From positions 1,302,001 through 1,366,000 of the forward strand of contig NZ_JAVQHL010000001.1 of NCBI RefSeq assembly GCF_032670585.1: 64,000 nt of DNA. The letters are read 5' to 3'. This document shows positions 52,090-60,525 of the stretch, one piece after another. This DNA is from Ostreiculturibacter nitratireducens (GTDB lineage Bacteria > Pseudomonadota > Alphaproteobacteria > Rhodobacterales > Rhodobacteraceae). Below the pieces are notes generated by a model, which was not told the DNA's origin, did not search any database, and saw only the letters and a list, made by a program, of their open reading frames with translations. The translations under genes and the position numbers were made by a program. The stretch's first letter is position 1. Each line of letters opens with the position of its first letter.

Positions 52090-52575
52090 ATGCTCGCTCT
52101 TGCGCGCACCATCGCCGACAGGCTCGTCAGCCTGTCGGCGTTCCTTGGCGCCGTGGCTCTTGCAGTGATAAGCCTTACGGTGATCGTGGACGTGGTCGGC
52201 CGGCTCTTCGGCGCGCCACTCTACGGGTCGCGCGACATCGTGCAGATGGCCGCCGTATTCGTCGTCTTCGGCGGCATGGCCTATTGCGAGCGAACCGGCG
52301 GGCACATCACCGTCGACATTCTCGAACCCGTCTTCAGCGCCCGGGTGAACCGGGCGCTGAACATCCTCGGCAGCCTCATCGGCGCGGTCGTCTTTGCCTT
52401 GATCGCCTGGCAGATCTGGGAGGCTTCCAAGCTTTCGGTTCTCCTGAAAATGTCCACGAACATCCTCTTCCTGCCGCGCGCACCGTTCCAGTACGCCATC
52501 GCCGCGATGTCGGCGCTGGCGAGCCTTTACCTCGTTCTCAAGGCCCTGGCCGGGCTTCTGGAGCGCAGCGAATGA
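52090..52575 (+). CDS. TRAP transporter small permease (DctQ family)
   Basis: A 161-residue protein with four predicted membrane helices: LSAFLGAVALAVISLTVIVDVVGRLF, IVQMAAVFVVFGGMAYC, LNILGSLIGAVVFALIAWQIW and FQYAIAAMSALASLYLVLKAL. This is the DctQ topology. It pairs with the large permease, whose start overlaps this stop by four bases (ATGA). Confidence 0.9.
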   Translation: MLALARTIADRLVSLSAFLGAVALAVISLTVIVDVVGRLFGAPLYGSRDIVQMAAVFVVFGGMAYCERTGGHITVDILEPVFSARVNRALNILGSLIGAVVFALIAWQIWEASKLSVLLKMSTNILFLPRAPFQYAIAAMSALASLYLVLKALAGLLERSE

Positions 52576-53876
52576 GCCCGGAAGCCTTCGGCATAACGGG
52601 CGTCGCCGCGCTTTTCGCCTTGCTTGCGCTGCGTGTGCCCGTCGCCTTCGCGATGATCGTGGTCGGGCTCGGCGGGGTCAGCATCCTGAACAGCCCGAAG
52701 GCCGCCCTGTCGCTCCTGGCCTCCGAGGGGTTCAACCTCGCGTCGAATGCCGACCTGATCGTGATCCCCCTGTTCATTCTTCTCGGCAACATTGCGACCG
52801 AGGCCGGGATGAGCCGCAAGCTCTACGATGCGGCTTATGCCTGGATAGGGCGGTTCCGCGGCGGCCTCGCCTCGGCGACGGTCGTCGGCTGCGCGGGCTT
52901 CGCCGCCCTCTCGGGGTCATCGGTCGCGTCGGCCCTCACCATGGGACGCGTGTCCTTGTCGGAGATGAAACGGTTCGACTATTCGCCGAGATTGTCGACC
53001 GGGGTCGTTGCCGCCGGCGGAACGCTCGGCATCCTGATCCCACCCTCGACCGGGTTCGTCCTCTACGCGATCCTGACGCAGGAATCGATTGGTCGTCTCT
53101 TCCTCGCAGGCGTCCTGCCCGGGCTGCTGCTTTCCTTCCTCTTCATCCTGACCGTCTGGTTCCTGACGCTGATGCGCCCGGAACTCGGGCCCGCCGGGCC
53201 CTCCACGAACTGGGCGGAAAAGGCCCGGAAGAGTTTGGGCGCCCTCCCGATCGTCATGATCGTCTTCATCACCATCGGCGGCATCTACTTCGGCGTCTTC
53301 TCCCCCGTCGAGGCTTCGGCCGTCGGCGTCGGCCTCGCAGCCGTCATCGGCGCCGCCTCCCGGACGCTGTCGCTCCGCGGCTTCATCGTCGCGCTCAAGG
53401 ACAGTGTCGCGACGACTGCGACGGTCATGCTGATCCTGATCGCCGCGCATGTCATCGGTCCGTTCCTCGCGTTGAGCCACCTGCCCACGCTCGTGGGCGA
53501 TACGCTGACCGGGCTCGACATCGGCCGCTATGGCGTGCTGGCTGTGATCCTCCTGTCCTACCTCGTTCTCGGCTGTTTCATGGAGGGCTTCGCGATGCTC
53601 GTCCTGACCATGCCGATCTTCCTCCCCGTCATCACCGCGCTCGGCTTCGACCCGATCTGGTTCGGCGTTCTCGTGGTCATCACGCTGGAAATGGGGCTCA
53701 TCACGCCGCCCGTCGGCATCAACGTCTTCATCGTGAAGTCGGTCGCGCGCGACGTGCCCGTGAACGACATCTTCCTTGGCGTCCTGCCCTTCCTTCTCGC
53801 AATGATCGTCACGGTCGTGCTGATCGTGCTTTTCCCTTCGCTGGCCCTGTACCTTCCAACGACGATGATCGGATAG
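52572..53876 (+). CDS. TRAP transporter large permease (DctM family)
   Basis: A 434-residue permease with about 12 helices, the usual DctM length. Landmarks are LRVPVAFAMIVVGLGG, IPLFILLGNIATEAGMSRKLYDAAYAWIGRFRGGLASATVVGCAGFAALSGSS, GGTLGILIPPSTGFVLYAI and MGLITPPVGINVFIVKSVARD. It carries out sodium-coupled uptake with its small permease and binding protein. Translation is coupled to the small permease. It ends 127 bases before the LysR gene on the same strand. Confidence 0.93.
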   Translation: MSPEAFGITGVAALFALLALRVPVAFAMIVVGLGGVSILNSPKAALSLLASEGFNLASNADLIVIPLFILLGNIATEAGMSRKLYDAAYAWIGRFRGGLASATVVGCAGFAALSGSSVASALTMGRVSLSEMKRFDYSPRLSTGVVAAGGTLGILIPPSTGFVLYAILTQESIGRLFLAGVLPGLLLSFLFILTVWFLTLMRPELGPAGPSTNWAEKARKSLGALPIVMIVFITIGGIYFGVFSPVEASAVGVGLAAVIGAASRTLSLRGFIVALKDSVATTATVMLILIAAHVIGPFLALSHLPTLVGDTLTGLDIGRYGVLAVILLSYLVLGCFMEGFAMLVLTMPIFLPVITALGFDPIWFGVLVVITLEMGLITPPVGINVFIVKSVARDVPVNDIFLGVLPFLLAMIVTVVLIVLFPSLALYLPTTMIG

Positions 53877-54003
53877 GCCCCGGCGACCGTGCACGGGCGC
53901 GCTCGTGTGAACCCTCGCCGGCGAGCCCGCCCTTGCCGGGCCGCTTGACCCCTCGTCCAATGTAGCCAAAGCTGCGGACCTCAAGACGGCAGGAAGCTCT
54001 TCG

Positions 54004-55290
54004 ATGGGTAAGTCTCCGGACGAGAAGACAAGACCGCACGACACACAGCGCCCCGAGTATCCGAACCTGAGGCACATACGCCTTCTCACGGCCGCGATCC
54101 GCCTGCAGTCGCTGTCGGCGGCGGCAGAGACGATCCACGTCTCGCAGCCGGCGGCCTCGCAGGCGATCGCGAAGCTTGGAAAGCTTTTCGGCGCGGACCT
54201 CCTGACCCGTCAGGGCAATGGGGTTTCGGCGACCCCTTCCGGCGAAATCCTGGACCGCCGCGCCCGCCGTGCGCTGGCCTATCTTGCCGAGGCGGCCCGC
54301 CGGATGGCGACGAAGTCGCGCCTTTCCAAGGGCCTCGTCGTCGACTCGCTGGAAAGACACGCAACCGTCGCGCAGCTCCGCGCCATATCCGCCTTCGCCG
54401 AAAACGGTAGCTTCGCGGCCGCCGCCCGCGCTCTGGGTCAGGCCGAGCCATCGTTGCAGCGCGCCGCTCGCGATCTGGAACGGATCGTCGGCGTGCCTCT
54501 TTTCGACGGGGCCTACCGAAGCCTTCACCTGACCCCGGACGGAGAGATGCTCGCGGCGCGGGCGAGCCTGACACTCAAGGAATTCCAGGCCGCGAGGGAA
54601 GAACTTCGCGCGCTGCGGGGCGTATTCGACGGCCGCCTCGTGATCGGAGCCCTTCCGATGGCCCGCACGCGGATCGTACCTTCGGCCATCGTCGCCGTGG
54701 CGGCGAAATACCCCAGCGCGCGGATCGCGCTGGTCGAAGGCTCCTACGAGTCGCTCGCCCACCAACTGGCCATAGGCCGGCTGGACATGATCGTTGGCGC
54801 TTTGCGTGAAACCGGGGTCCCCGCCTCTTTCGTCGAGGAACCCCTGTTCGAGGACGAGCTTTCCGTCGTCGCGCGCGCGGGCCACCCTCTGACCGGGATC
54901 GCATCTCCTACCGCCGCCGACCTGTCGCGGCACCCTTGGGTTCTTGCCCGCCAAGGCACGCCGAACCGCGCGATCTTCGACCGGCTGGCCTCCGGTTTCC
55001 CTCCAGGCGCGCCCGAAGGCCATGTGGAGACCGGCTCGCTCGTCGCGCTGCGCGGCATTCTCCTGCAGTCCGACCACCTTACGCTGATCTCTCCGGCGCA
55101 GGTCGAATACGAGCTGGCGACCGGCCTTCTCGCCGAAATCGCCTTCAACGTTCCGGGAACCCGGCGCTCGATCGGAATTACGACCAGGGCGGACTGGCAG
55201 CCGACCGCGCTACAGCAGGATTTCCGGTCCGCACTCATGGCCGCGATTGCCGAAAAACCGGCGCTTCGGGGCCAGCGACATCTCGGCTGA
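54004..55290 (+). CDS. LysR-type regulator with two N-terminal winged-HTH domains
   Basis: A 428-residue LTTR, about 120 residues longer than usual. The first HTH spans about 20-80 (IRLLTAAIRLQSLSAAAETIHVSQPAASQAIAKLGKLFGADLLTR). A second LysR HTH spans about 120-180 (LRAISAFAENGSFAAAARALGQAEPSLQRAARDLERIVGVPLFD). The effector domain follows from about 210 (RLVIGALPMARTRIVPSAIVAV to the end). Both HTHs look complete. AGGAAG lies before the ATG. It directly follows the TRAP and LigM-like genes and is their likely regulator, although it lies on the same strand and not divergently. Confidence 0.9.
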   Translation: MGKSPDEKTRPHDTQRPEYPNLRHIRLLTAAIRLQSLSAAAETIHVSQPAASQAIAKLGKLFGADLLTRQGNGVSATPSGEILDRRARRALAYLAEAARRMATKSRLSKGLVVDSLERHATVAQLRAISAFAENGSFAAAARALGQAEPSLQRAARDLERIVGVPLFDGAYRSLHLTPDGEMLAARASLTLKEFQAAREELRALRGVFDGRLVIGALPMARTRIVPSAIVAVAAKYPSARIALVEGSYESLAHQLAIGRLDMIVGALRETGVPASFVEEPLFEDELSVVARAGHPLTGIASPTAADLSRHPWVLARQGTPNRAIFDRLASGFPPGAPEGHVETGSLVALRGILLQSDHLTLISPAQVEYELATGLLAEIAFNVPGTRRSIGITTRADWQPTALQQDFRSALMAAIAEKPALRGQRHLG

Positions 55291-55547
55291 ATCAGGACCC
55301 CCGCAGGATGTCGACCGATCGCCTGAGTCGGTGGTCGAAGTAATTCGAGTCATTTAATCGTTGCGATTCGGGCAAAATCTTGCCCATAGTTCAACTAACG
55401 ATTGAATGGTGGATATTGTTTGCAACCGGTGTGTAATGGCCGACCTAGTGAAGTTTTGTCGCCGCACGCGAAACAAACAAATGTGATAGTGGAGTAGATC
55501 CCGCGCATTCGTTTCGCTGCGAGCAGCGAAGGATGACGGGGGATCGG
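55291..55547. other. AT-rich 257-base spacer with a nested inverted repeat
   Basis: This spacer is visibly richer in A and T than its surroundings. It contains the hairpin GGGCAA-AATC-TTGCCC (55370-55385), enclosed by TTTAATCGTT (55353-55362) and AACGATTGAA (55397-55406), which pair with one mismatch. It must hold the promoter of the kinase gene. No open frame here looks like a gene. Confidence 0.6.
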
Positions 55548-57047
55548 ATGTCTGTTGCACTCGCCACCGAAAGCGCGCCCGGCCTTTCGGACTACGTTGA
55601 CGAGCTACTTCCGGGCACGAAGCTGTTCCACGGCCAGTATACGATCCAGAGCTTCCTCAACAGCGGCGGCTTCGGGATCATTTATCTTGCCACAGATAGC
55701 CTCGACCGGAAGGTCGTGGTGAAGGAATGCTTCGCGGACGCCCTGTGCCGACGCGCCAACAATGCCGTGGCGGTGCGGACCCGCGACCACAAGGAGGCGT
55801 TCCGGTCGCTCGTCCGCCTCTTCATCCGCGAGGCCAAGGCGCTTTCAAGGCTCGCACACCCGAACATCGTGGGCGTGCACCAGGTCTTCGAAGACAACGA
55901 CACGGCCTACATGGCGATGGATTATGTCGAGGGACACGACCTCCTCGCGCTGATCGAAGACGAACGCGCGCCCCTCGCACCAGACGAAGTCATCACGCTT
56001 CTGAAGAAGCTCCTGCGGGCCGTGGCGTTCATCCACCGCAAGGGTGTGCTGCACCGCGATATCTCTCCCGAGAACATCCTGATCAGGCCCGATGGCGAAC
56101 CCGTCCTGATCGATTTCGGCGCCGCCCGCGACCAGGTGTCCGCGACGGGACGCGCCGCCTCCGCCATGCGGGTGGTCAAGGACGGATATTCGCCGCAGGA
56201 ATTCTACCTCGCCGGCGGGGCACAGATCGAATCCAGCGACCTCTATTCGCTCGCGGCGACCTTCCACCACCTGATCGCCGGCACGGCTCCGCCGGACAGC
56301 AAGCACCGTCTGGCGATGGTGGCCAAGGGCAGGCCCGACCCGTGTCCTCCTCTGTCGGGCCGCATCGTGGGCTATCCGGAAAGGTTCCTCACCGCGCTGG
56401 ACAAGGCGTTGCGCGTGCTGCCCGAGGATCGCATTCCGACCGCCGATGTCTGGATCGACATGATCGAGGACGGCATCGCCCCGGCCCGGCATGAGCCTGC
56501 GGCCGCACCGCACGATGCCGCCCAACCCGGCGGCGGGTCGGACCCGAAGTCACCGTCAGAGATGCCGGCGACCGCCGCTCTGCCGAAGTCTTCCGACACG
56601 GTCGACCGCCTCATCAGCGAGGTCCTGAGGACGGCTGCGGAGCGCACCAACGCAGCTGAAGCAGAGGTGGTTGCGGCGAAGCCCGAGCCGCCCGTCGTCG
56701 CTCCCTCCGCGCAGCGCATCGTCCCGCCAGAAGTGGCGCAGGAGCCTACGGCCGAAACCGAAGTAGCCGTCGCCGAGCCGGCAAAGGCTCAAACGGCCCC
56801 GACGAGTTCCCGTCGCGGCTTGCCGATCAGCCCCCTCGCCATCATTGCCGCGTTTGCCGGACTGACTCTCCTGCTGATCGGCAGCGTGCTGATTCCGCAG
56901 CGCAGCTCCGGCGAGGATCTGAGCGGCGCGGTATGCGAGGAACGGGTCGTTGCGTCCTTGGCCGGGTCAACTTCGGCAGCGGCCGCACTCGAGACGATCC
57001 GCGGTGGCGGCACGTCCGTCCCGCTCCAGTCGCAGGCGAGACAATAG
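55548..57047 (+). CDS. Membrane-anchored Ser/Thr protein kinase
   Basis: A 499-residue Hanks-type kinase. The glycine loop LNSGGFGIIYLA is at about 38-48, with the ATP lysine in VVVKE (59). The catalytic loop VLHRDISPENILI has HRD at 169-171; DISPEN replaces the usual DLKPEN, as in many bacterial kinases. LIDFGAAR (DFG 189-191) and DGYSPQEFY, an APE-like segment, follow. A linker from about 310, rich in Ala, Pro and Glu, leads to one membrane helix (about 430-450) and a short 50-residue outer tail with one cysteine. It lacks PASTA domains. Two ATGs 15 bases apart are possible; GGGGGAT supports 55548. Targets are unknown. Confidence 0.9.
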   Translation: MSVALATESAPGLSDYVDELLPGTKLFHGQYTIQSFLNSGGFGIIYLATDSLDRKVVVKECFADALCRRANNAVAVRTRDHKEAFRSLVRLFIREAKALSRLAHPNIVGVHQVFEDNDTAYMAMDYVEGHDLLALIEDERAPLAPDEVITLLKKLLRAVAFIHRKGVLHRDISPENILIRPDGEPVLIDFGAARDQVSATGRAASAMRVVKDGYSPQEFYLAGGAQIESSDLYSLAATFHHLIAGTAPPDSKHRLAMVAKGRPDPCPPLSGRIVGYPERFLTALDKALRVLPEDRIPTADVWIDMIEDGIAPARHEPAAAPHDAAQPGGGSDPKSPSEMPATAALPKSSDTVDRLISEVLRTAAERTNAAEAEVVAAKPEPPVVAPSAQRIVPPEVAQEPTAETEVAVAEPAKAQTAPTSSRRGLPISPLAIIAAFAGLTLLLIGSVLIPQRSSGEDLSGAVCEERVVASLAGSTSAAAALETIRGGGTSVPLQSQARQ

Positions 57048-57233
57048 CCGGAAATCAGCATCCGAACGGCTTTCGGGACGGGCAAGTGCCAGGCCAAAGG
57101 GCGATGCCGGCCACGGCATCTCTTTGACCTCCCCGAGGTTCGTGCGCTCGGAATGAAGCGCGATCCCATTGCTGCCCGGCATCGCGACGGCACGCTTGAC
57201 GCGGCCGCAGGCCGGCGTTCGGATTACCGTAGC

Positions 57234-57279
57234 GGACAAGGCGGCGCATCGTCTTGTCCGGCCACCGACGGCCGGACAA
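57234..57279 (+). promoter_or_regulatory. Mutually exclusive hairpins upstream of the LOG-family gene
   Basis: GGACAAG (57234-57240) can pair with CTTGTCC (57253-57259), while TTGTCCGGCC (57254-57263) pairs perfectly with GGCCGGACAA (57270-57279). The two stems share the middle segment and cannot form together. That is the geometry of an attenuator or leader switch. No T run follows, so a terminator form is not evident. The rest of the 296-base spacer shows no gene. Confidence 0.45.
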
Positions 57280-57343
57280 CGAAGCCCAGACCGCAGCGGG
57301 CGGACAGCCCGGTCTCGCCGGAACATTACGGAGCAATCATTCC

Positions 57344-58297
57344 ATGCCGAAAACCACGGAACCGCCCCCCGGAAAACCATCGCCCGCGCATCCGCTCCAA
57401 CGGCGCTGCGGCCTGCCCTGGTGCGCGCCGAAACCCGGCCACGAGGATGCGGCCGCCCCCGGCCTCGTGGCGGCCATCATGCAAAGCCCGAACTACCGCC
57501 AGGCCGATCAGGACGTCGAGTTCCTCGAACGCGACGACACCCGCGGCATCCGTCTGCAGCTTGACTATCAGAAGGCGGAAACGCTTCTGGAAGAACATGG
57601 CATCGCCCATTCCATCGTGGTCTTCGGAAGCACTCGCGTAGGCGAGCCGAAAGCCGCGCGCCGGCGGGTTGAGGAATTGACCTCGGAACTGAAAGCCGAC
57701 CCGACCAACCCGGAGCTTCGGCGGAACCTGTACGTCGCCGAGCGCATTCTGGCCAAGAGCCGCTTCTACGAAATCGCCGCCGAATTCGGGCGCATCGTCG
57801 GCAAGGCGGAAAACCGGATGGGCGACCGGCTGGCGATCGTCACCGGCGGCGGGCCAGGGATCATGGAGGCCGCGAACCGCGGGGCGCACGATGTTGGGGC
57901 AAGATCGGTCGGCCTCAATATCACACTGCCGCACGAACAATACCCCAACCCCTACATCACTCCCGAACTCTGCGTCAGGTTCCACTATTTCGGGCTGCGC
58001 AAGCTCCACTTCCTGCTCCGCGCGCGGGCGCTTGTCGTCTTTCCGGGAGGCTTCGGAACGCTCGACGAGTTGTTCGAGACGCTGACGCTGATCCAGACCC
58101 GAAAGATCACTCCCGTCCCGGTCATCCTCGTCGGACAGGATTACTGGATGAACGTGTTCAACCCCGATTTCCTCGTCGAAGAGGGCGTCATTGACCCCGA
58201 GGACCGGGATCTTTTCTGGTTCGCGGAGACGGCGCAGGAGATATGGGACGACATCGTCCGGTGGTACGAACTTGCCGGAAGGCCCCTTACCGAATAG
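57344..58297 (+). CDS. LOG/TIGR00730-family Rossmann protein
   Basis: A 317-residue member of the lysine-decarboxylase-like (LOG) family, with an N-terminal extension of about 75 residues. The core has SIVVFGSTRVGEP, LAIVTGGGPGIMEAANRGAHDVG and the diagnostic ALVVFPGGFGTLDELFETLTLIQT (PGGxGTxxE). Characterised members are nucleoside-monophosphate phosphoribohydrolases that release cytokinin-like bases; the role in ordinary bacteria is unclear. The start at 57344 is preceded by GGAG at slightly long spacing, and an earlier in-frame ATG at 57254 falls in the hairpin region. It lies upstream of the MBL gene on the same strand. Confidence 0.88.
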   Translation: MPKTTEPPPGKPSPAHPLQRRCGLPWCAPKPGHEDAAAPGLVAAIMQSPNYRQADQDVEFLERDDTRGIRLQLDYQKAETLLEEHGIAHSIVVFGSTRVGEPKAARRRVEELTSELKADPTNPELRRNLYVAERILAKSRFYEIAAEFGRIVGKAENRMGDRLAIVTGGGPGIMEAANRGAHDVGARSVGLNITLPHEQYPNPYITPELCVRFHYFGLRKLHFLLRARALVVFPGGFGTLDELFETLTLIQTRKITPVPVILVGQDYWMNVFNPDFLVEEGVIDPEDRDLFWFAETAQEIWDDIVRWYELAGRPLTE

Positions 58298-58334
58298 CCT
58301 CGAGGCACAAAGCGTTGGAAATCAGGGGGCTGCC

Positions 58335-59726
58335 ATGCATGTCTCATTTCATGGCGCTGCGGAGGGTGTTACCGGCTCCTGCCATCTGATCGAATGCTCC
58401 GGGCAACGGATCCTCGTCGATTGCGGCATGTTTCAAGGCGGGCGCGAGCTGCACGAGGAGAATGCCGAGCCGTTCGGCTTCGATCCCGCCGGCATCGACA
58501 TCCTGCTGCTGACGCATGCGCATCTCGACCATTGCGGACGTATTCCCCTTCTCGTCAAACGCGGCTTCAAGGGCGAGATCATCACCACGGCGGCGACGCG
58601 AGAGCTGGCGCGGCTCGTTCTTCTGGATTCCGCGCACCTGCACGAGGAGGAAGCGCACCGCCGGCACCGGAAAGCCTCGCGGAACCACAAGGGCGAACAG
58701 CCTGCCGGCCCGCTCTACGACACGATGGACGCGCTGAACAGTTTCGACTGCTTCGGCCGGACGGCCGAATACGGCACGCCGATCACGCTTGGGGACGGCG
58801 TGAGGGCGACCTTCGTGGATGCCGGGCACATCCTGGGTTCGGCCAGCGTGCTTCTGGAATTGGAAGAGCACGGTTACCGCAAGCGCGTCCTGTTCTCTGG
58901 CGACATCGGCGGCCACGATCGGCCGCTTCTGAACGATCCGCAACCGCCGTCGAACGTCGACGTGGTCGTCATGGAGACGACTTACGGCGACAGGGATCAT
59001 CGCTCCCTCGAGGACTCCGTGGATGAATTCTACGAGGCAATCCGGGATGCCGACGCGCGGGGTGGCAACGTGATCATTCCGACCTTTGCCCTCGAACGCG
59101 CGCAGGAGCTGCTTTTCTTCCTGCGTGAAGGCATGGAACGGGAGGAGATCCGGAAGAACCTCCGGGTCTTCCTCGACTCGCCCATGGCGATCTCGGCCAC
59201 CGAGCTGTTCCGCCGTCACCCGGAAGCCTACAAGCCCGGTATCGCCGAGATGCTGAACCACGGCAAGGATCCATTCCGGCTGCCAGACCTGCATTTCACC
59301 CGGGACGCTTCGGAATCCATCGCGCTGAACCAGATCCGGTCCGGAGCCATCATCATGGCGGGGTCCGGCATGTGCACGGGCGGCCGTGTCCGACATCACC
59401 TGCGCCACAACCTCGCGCACAACGATTGCAGCGTGATCTTCGTGGGATACGCCGCGGAGGGAACGCTGGCCCGCATCATCATCGACGGCGCCAAGAGCGT
59501 GAAGCTTTTCGGCGACGAGATTCCCATCCGCGCGCGCATCCACACGATCAACGGTTTCTCCGCGCATGCGGACAAGACCGAGCTTCTCGAATGGTATCGC
59601 CGCACCGGACAGCCGGAAAGAACCTTCCTTGTCCACGGCGAACGCCGTGCAATGGACGTCTTCGTGGAAGAGCTTGGCGAGACGCAGGTCGAAGTGCCGG
59701 GGATGCATCAGCGGTTCCGGCTTTGA
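58335..59726 (+). CDS. Beta-CASP metallo-beta-lactamase, RNA-processing type
   Basis: A 463-residue MBL-fold protein with beta-CASP and RMMBL domains. The zinc motif LLTHAHLDHCGRIPLL is near residue 60, preceded by LVDCGMFQGG. DAGHILGSASV and FSGDIGGHDRPLL follow. The beta-CASP part has VIIPTFALERAQELLFFL, and the C-terminal RMMBL part has INGFSAHADKTELLEWY and TFLVHGE. Such proteins act as RNA endo- or exonucleases; this one is of the YsH1/CPSF-like bacterial type and not RNase J. AGGGGG precedes the ATG. In other proteobacteria similar genes are found near N-ATPase and stress genes. Confidence 0.9.
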   Translation: MHVSFHGAAEGVTGSCHLIECSGQRILVDCGMFQGGRELHEENAEPFGFDPAGIDILLLTHAHLDHCGRIPLLVKRGFKGEIITTAATRELARLVLLDSAHLHEEEAHRRHRKASRNHKGEQPAGPLYDTMDALNSFDCFGRTAEYGTPITLGDGVRATFVDAGHILGSASVLLELEEHGYRKRVLFSGDIGGHDRPLLNDPQPPSNVDVVVMETTYGDRDHRSLEDSVDEFYEAIRDADARGGNVIIPTFALERAQELLFFLREGMEREEIRKNLRVFLDSPMAISATELFRRHPEAYKPGIAEMLNHGKDPFRLPDLHFTRDASESIALNQIRSGAIIMAGSGMCTGGRVRHHLRHNLAHNDCSVIFVGYAAEGTLARIIIDGAKSVKLFGDEIPIRARIHTINGFSAHADKTELLEWYRRTGQPERTFLVHGERRAMDVFVEELGETQVEVPGMHQRFRL

Positions 59727-59844
59727 CGCCTCGACGGCAGCTTCAGGACCCTCACGCAAGCGCGGGTTGACCGAAGTTAATGCCCGCTCCTTCCCCCGCG
59801 CTACGCAGTCTGTGCGAAGGCTCGGATGCTGGAGGGCTCGGCGC

Positions 59845-60129
59845 ATGACGGCTCGCACATATGTCGACCACCTCAAGGAACAGCTCGAACGGGTCGACGG
59901 GGAAATCGAGATGGCGCGCCGTAACCTGGATGAAGCCGGCATGGCAGGCAAGGTGGAGGCGTTGAAGGCTCTCGTGGTGCTGAAGGACCGCCACGACGAA
60001 CTGCGCGACCGGATCGAACACGCCTCGGAACGACATGCCGAGGAGTGGTCCGCCCTTCACGCGAGTTTCCAGGAAGAGGCGGACGCGCTGAAGGATGAAC
60101 TCGAGCGGTGGATCACGAAGAACACGTAA
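59845..60129 (+). CDS. Small coiled-coil protein of unknown function
   Basis: A 94-residue, highly charged, almost entirely helical protein (YVDHLKEQLERVDGEIEMARRNL, LKDRHDELRDRIEHASERHAEEW, FQEEADALKDELERWI) with heptad-like spacing. It has no signal peptide or membrane segment. GGAGGG before the ATG and an immediate downstream gene support it as real. I do not recognise a family. Its position next to the SpoIIAA-like protein and the N-ATPase is the only functional hint. Confidence 0.7.
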   Translation: MTARTYVDHLKEQLERVDGEIEMARRNLDEAGMAGKVEALKALVVLKDRHDELRDRIEHASERHAEEWSALHASFQEEADALKDELERWITKNT

Positions 60130-60143
60130 GGGCGGGTGATGGC

Positions 60144-60518
60144 ATGATAGAATTCATGGAAGGCAGCATGGGCAGGATCGTCGGCCTGAGGGCCACGGGT
60201 CGTCTGAAGGAAGCGGATTACCGTGATCTCCTGCCGAAACTCGAAGAGCTGTTCAGACAGCACGGCAAGCTCGACCTTCTCTTCTACATGGACGAGGGGT
60301 TCGAAGGCTGGGACATGCAGGCCGCCTGGGACGACGCCTCCTTCGGCTTTTCCCACGCCGGGGATTTCGAACGCCTCGCGGTCGTCGGTGCTCCTGCCTG
60401 GGTGAACTGGTGCATCCGGCTCAGCAGCTTCCTGTTCAAGTGCGAGGTTCGGATCTTTCCCGGCGAAGCCCTTGAAGAAGCCTGGGGCTGGGTCAAGGGC
60501 GCGAGCGTGGTGATCTAG
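60144..60518 (+). CDS. SpoIIAA-like (STAS-fold) small protein
   Basis: A 124-residue protein that resembles the SpoIIAA-like family. It starts MIEFMEGSMGRIVGLRATGRLKEADYRDLLPKLEELF, continues with DLLFYMDEGFEGWDMQAAWDD and AVVGAPAWVNWCIRLSSFLFKCEVRIFPG, and ends with EEAWGWVKGA. The family has the STAS fold but lacks a known partner; some members bind lipids or membranes. An in-frame ATG at 60108 would overlap the preceding gene. It ends 7 bases from the convergent ATPase gamma gene, and lies 14 bases after the coiled-coil gene, so the two are probably cotranscribed. Confidence 0.82.
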   Translation: MIEFMEGSMGRIVGLRATGRLKEADYRDLLPKLEELFRQHGKLDLLFYMDEGFEGWDMQAAWDDASFGFSHAGDFERLAVVGAPAWVNWCIRLSSFLFKCEVRIFPGEALEEAWGWVKGASVVI

Positions 60519-60525
60519 ACCGGCC

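Noticed and set aside
55354..55560. A 68-codon minus-strand open frame in the AT-rich gap
   Set aside because: It overlaps the kinase start and the nested palindrome, and has no ribosome site or recognisable sequence.
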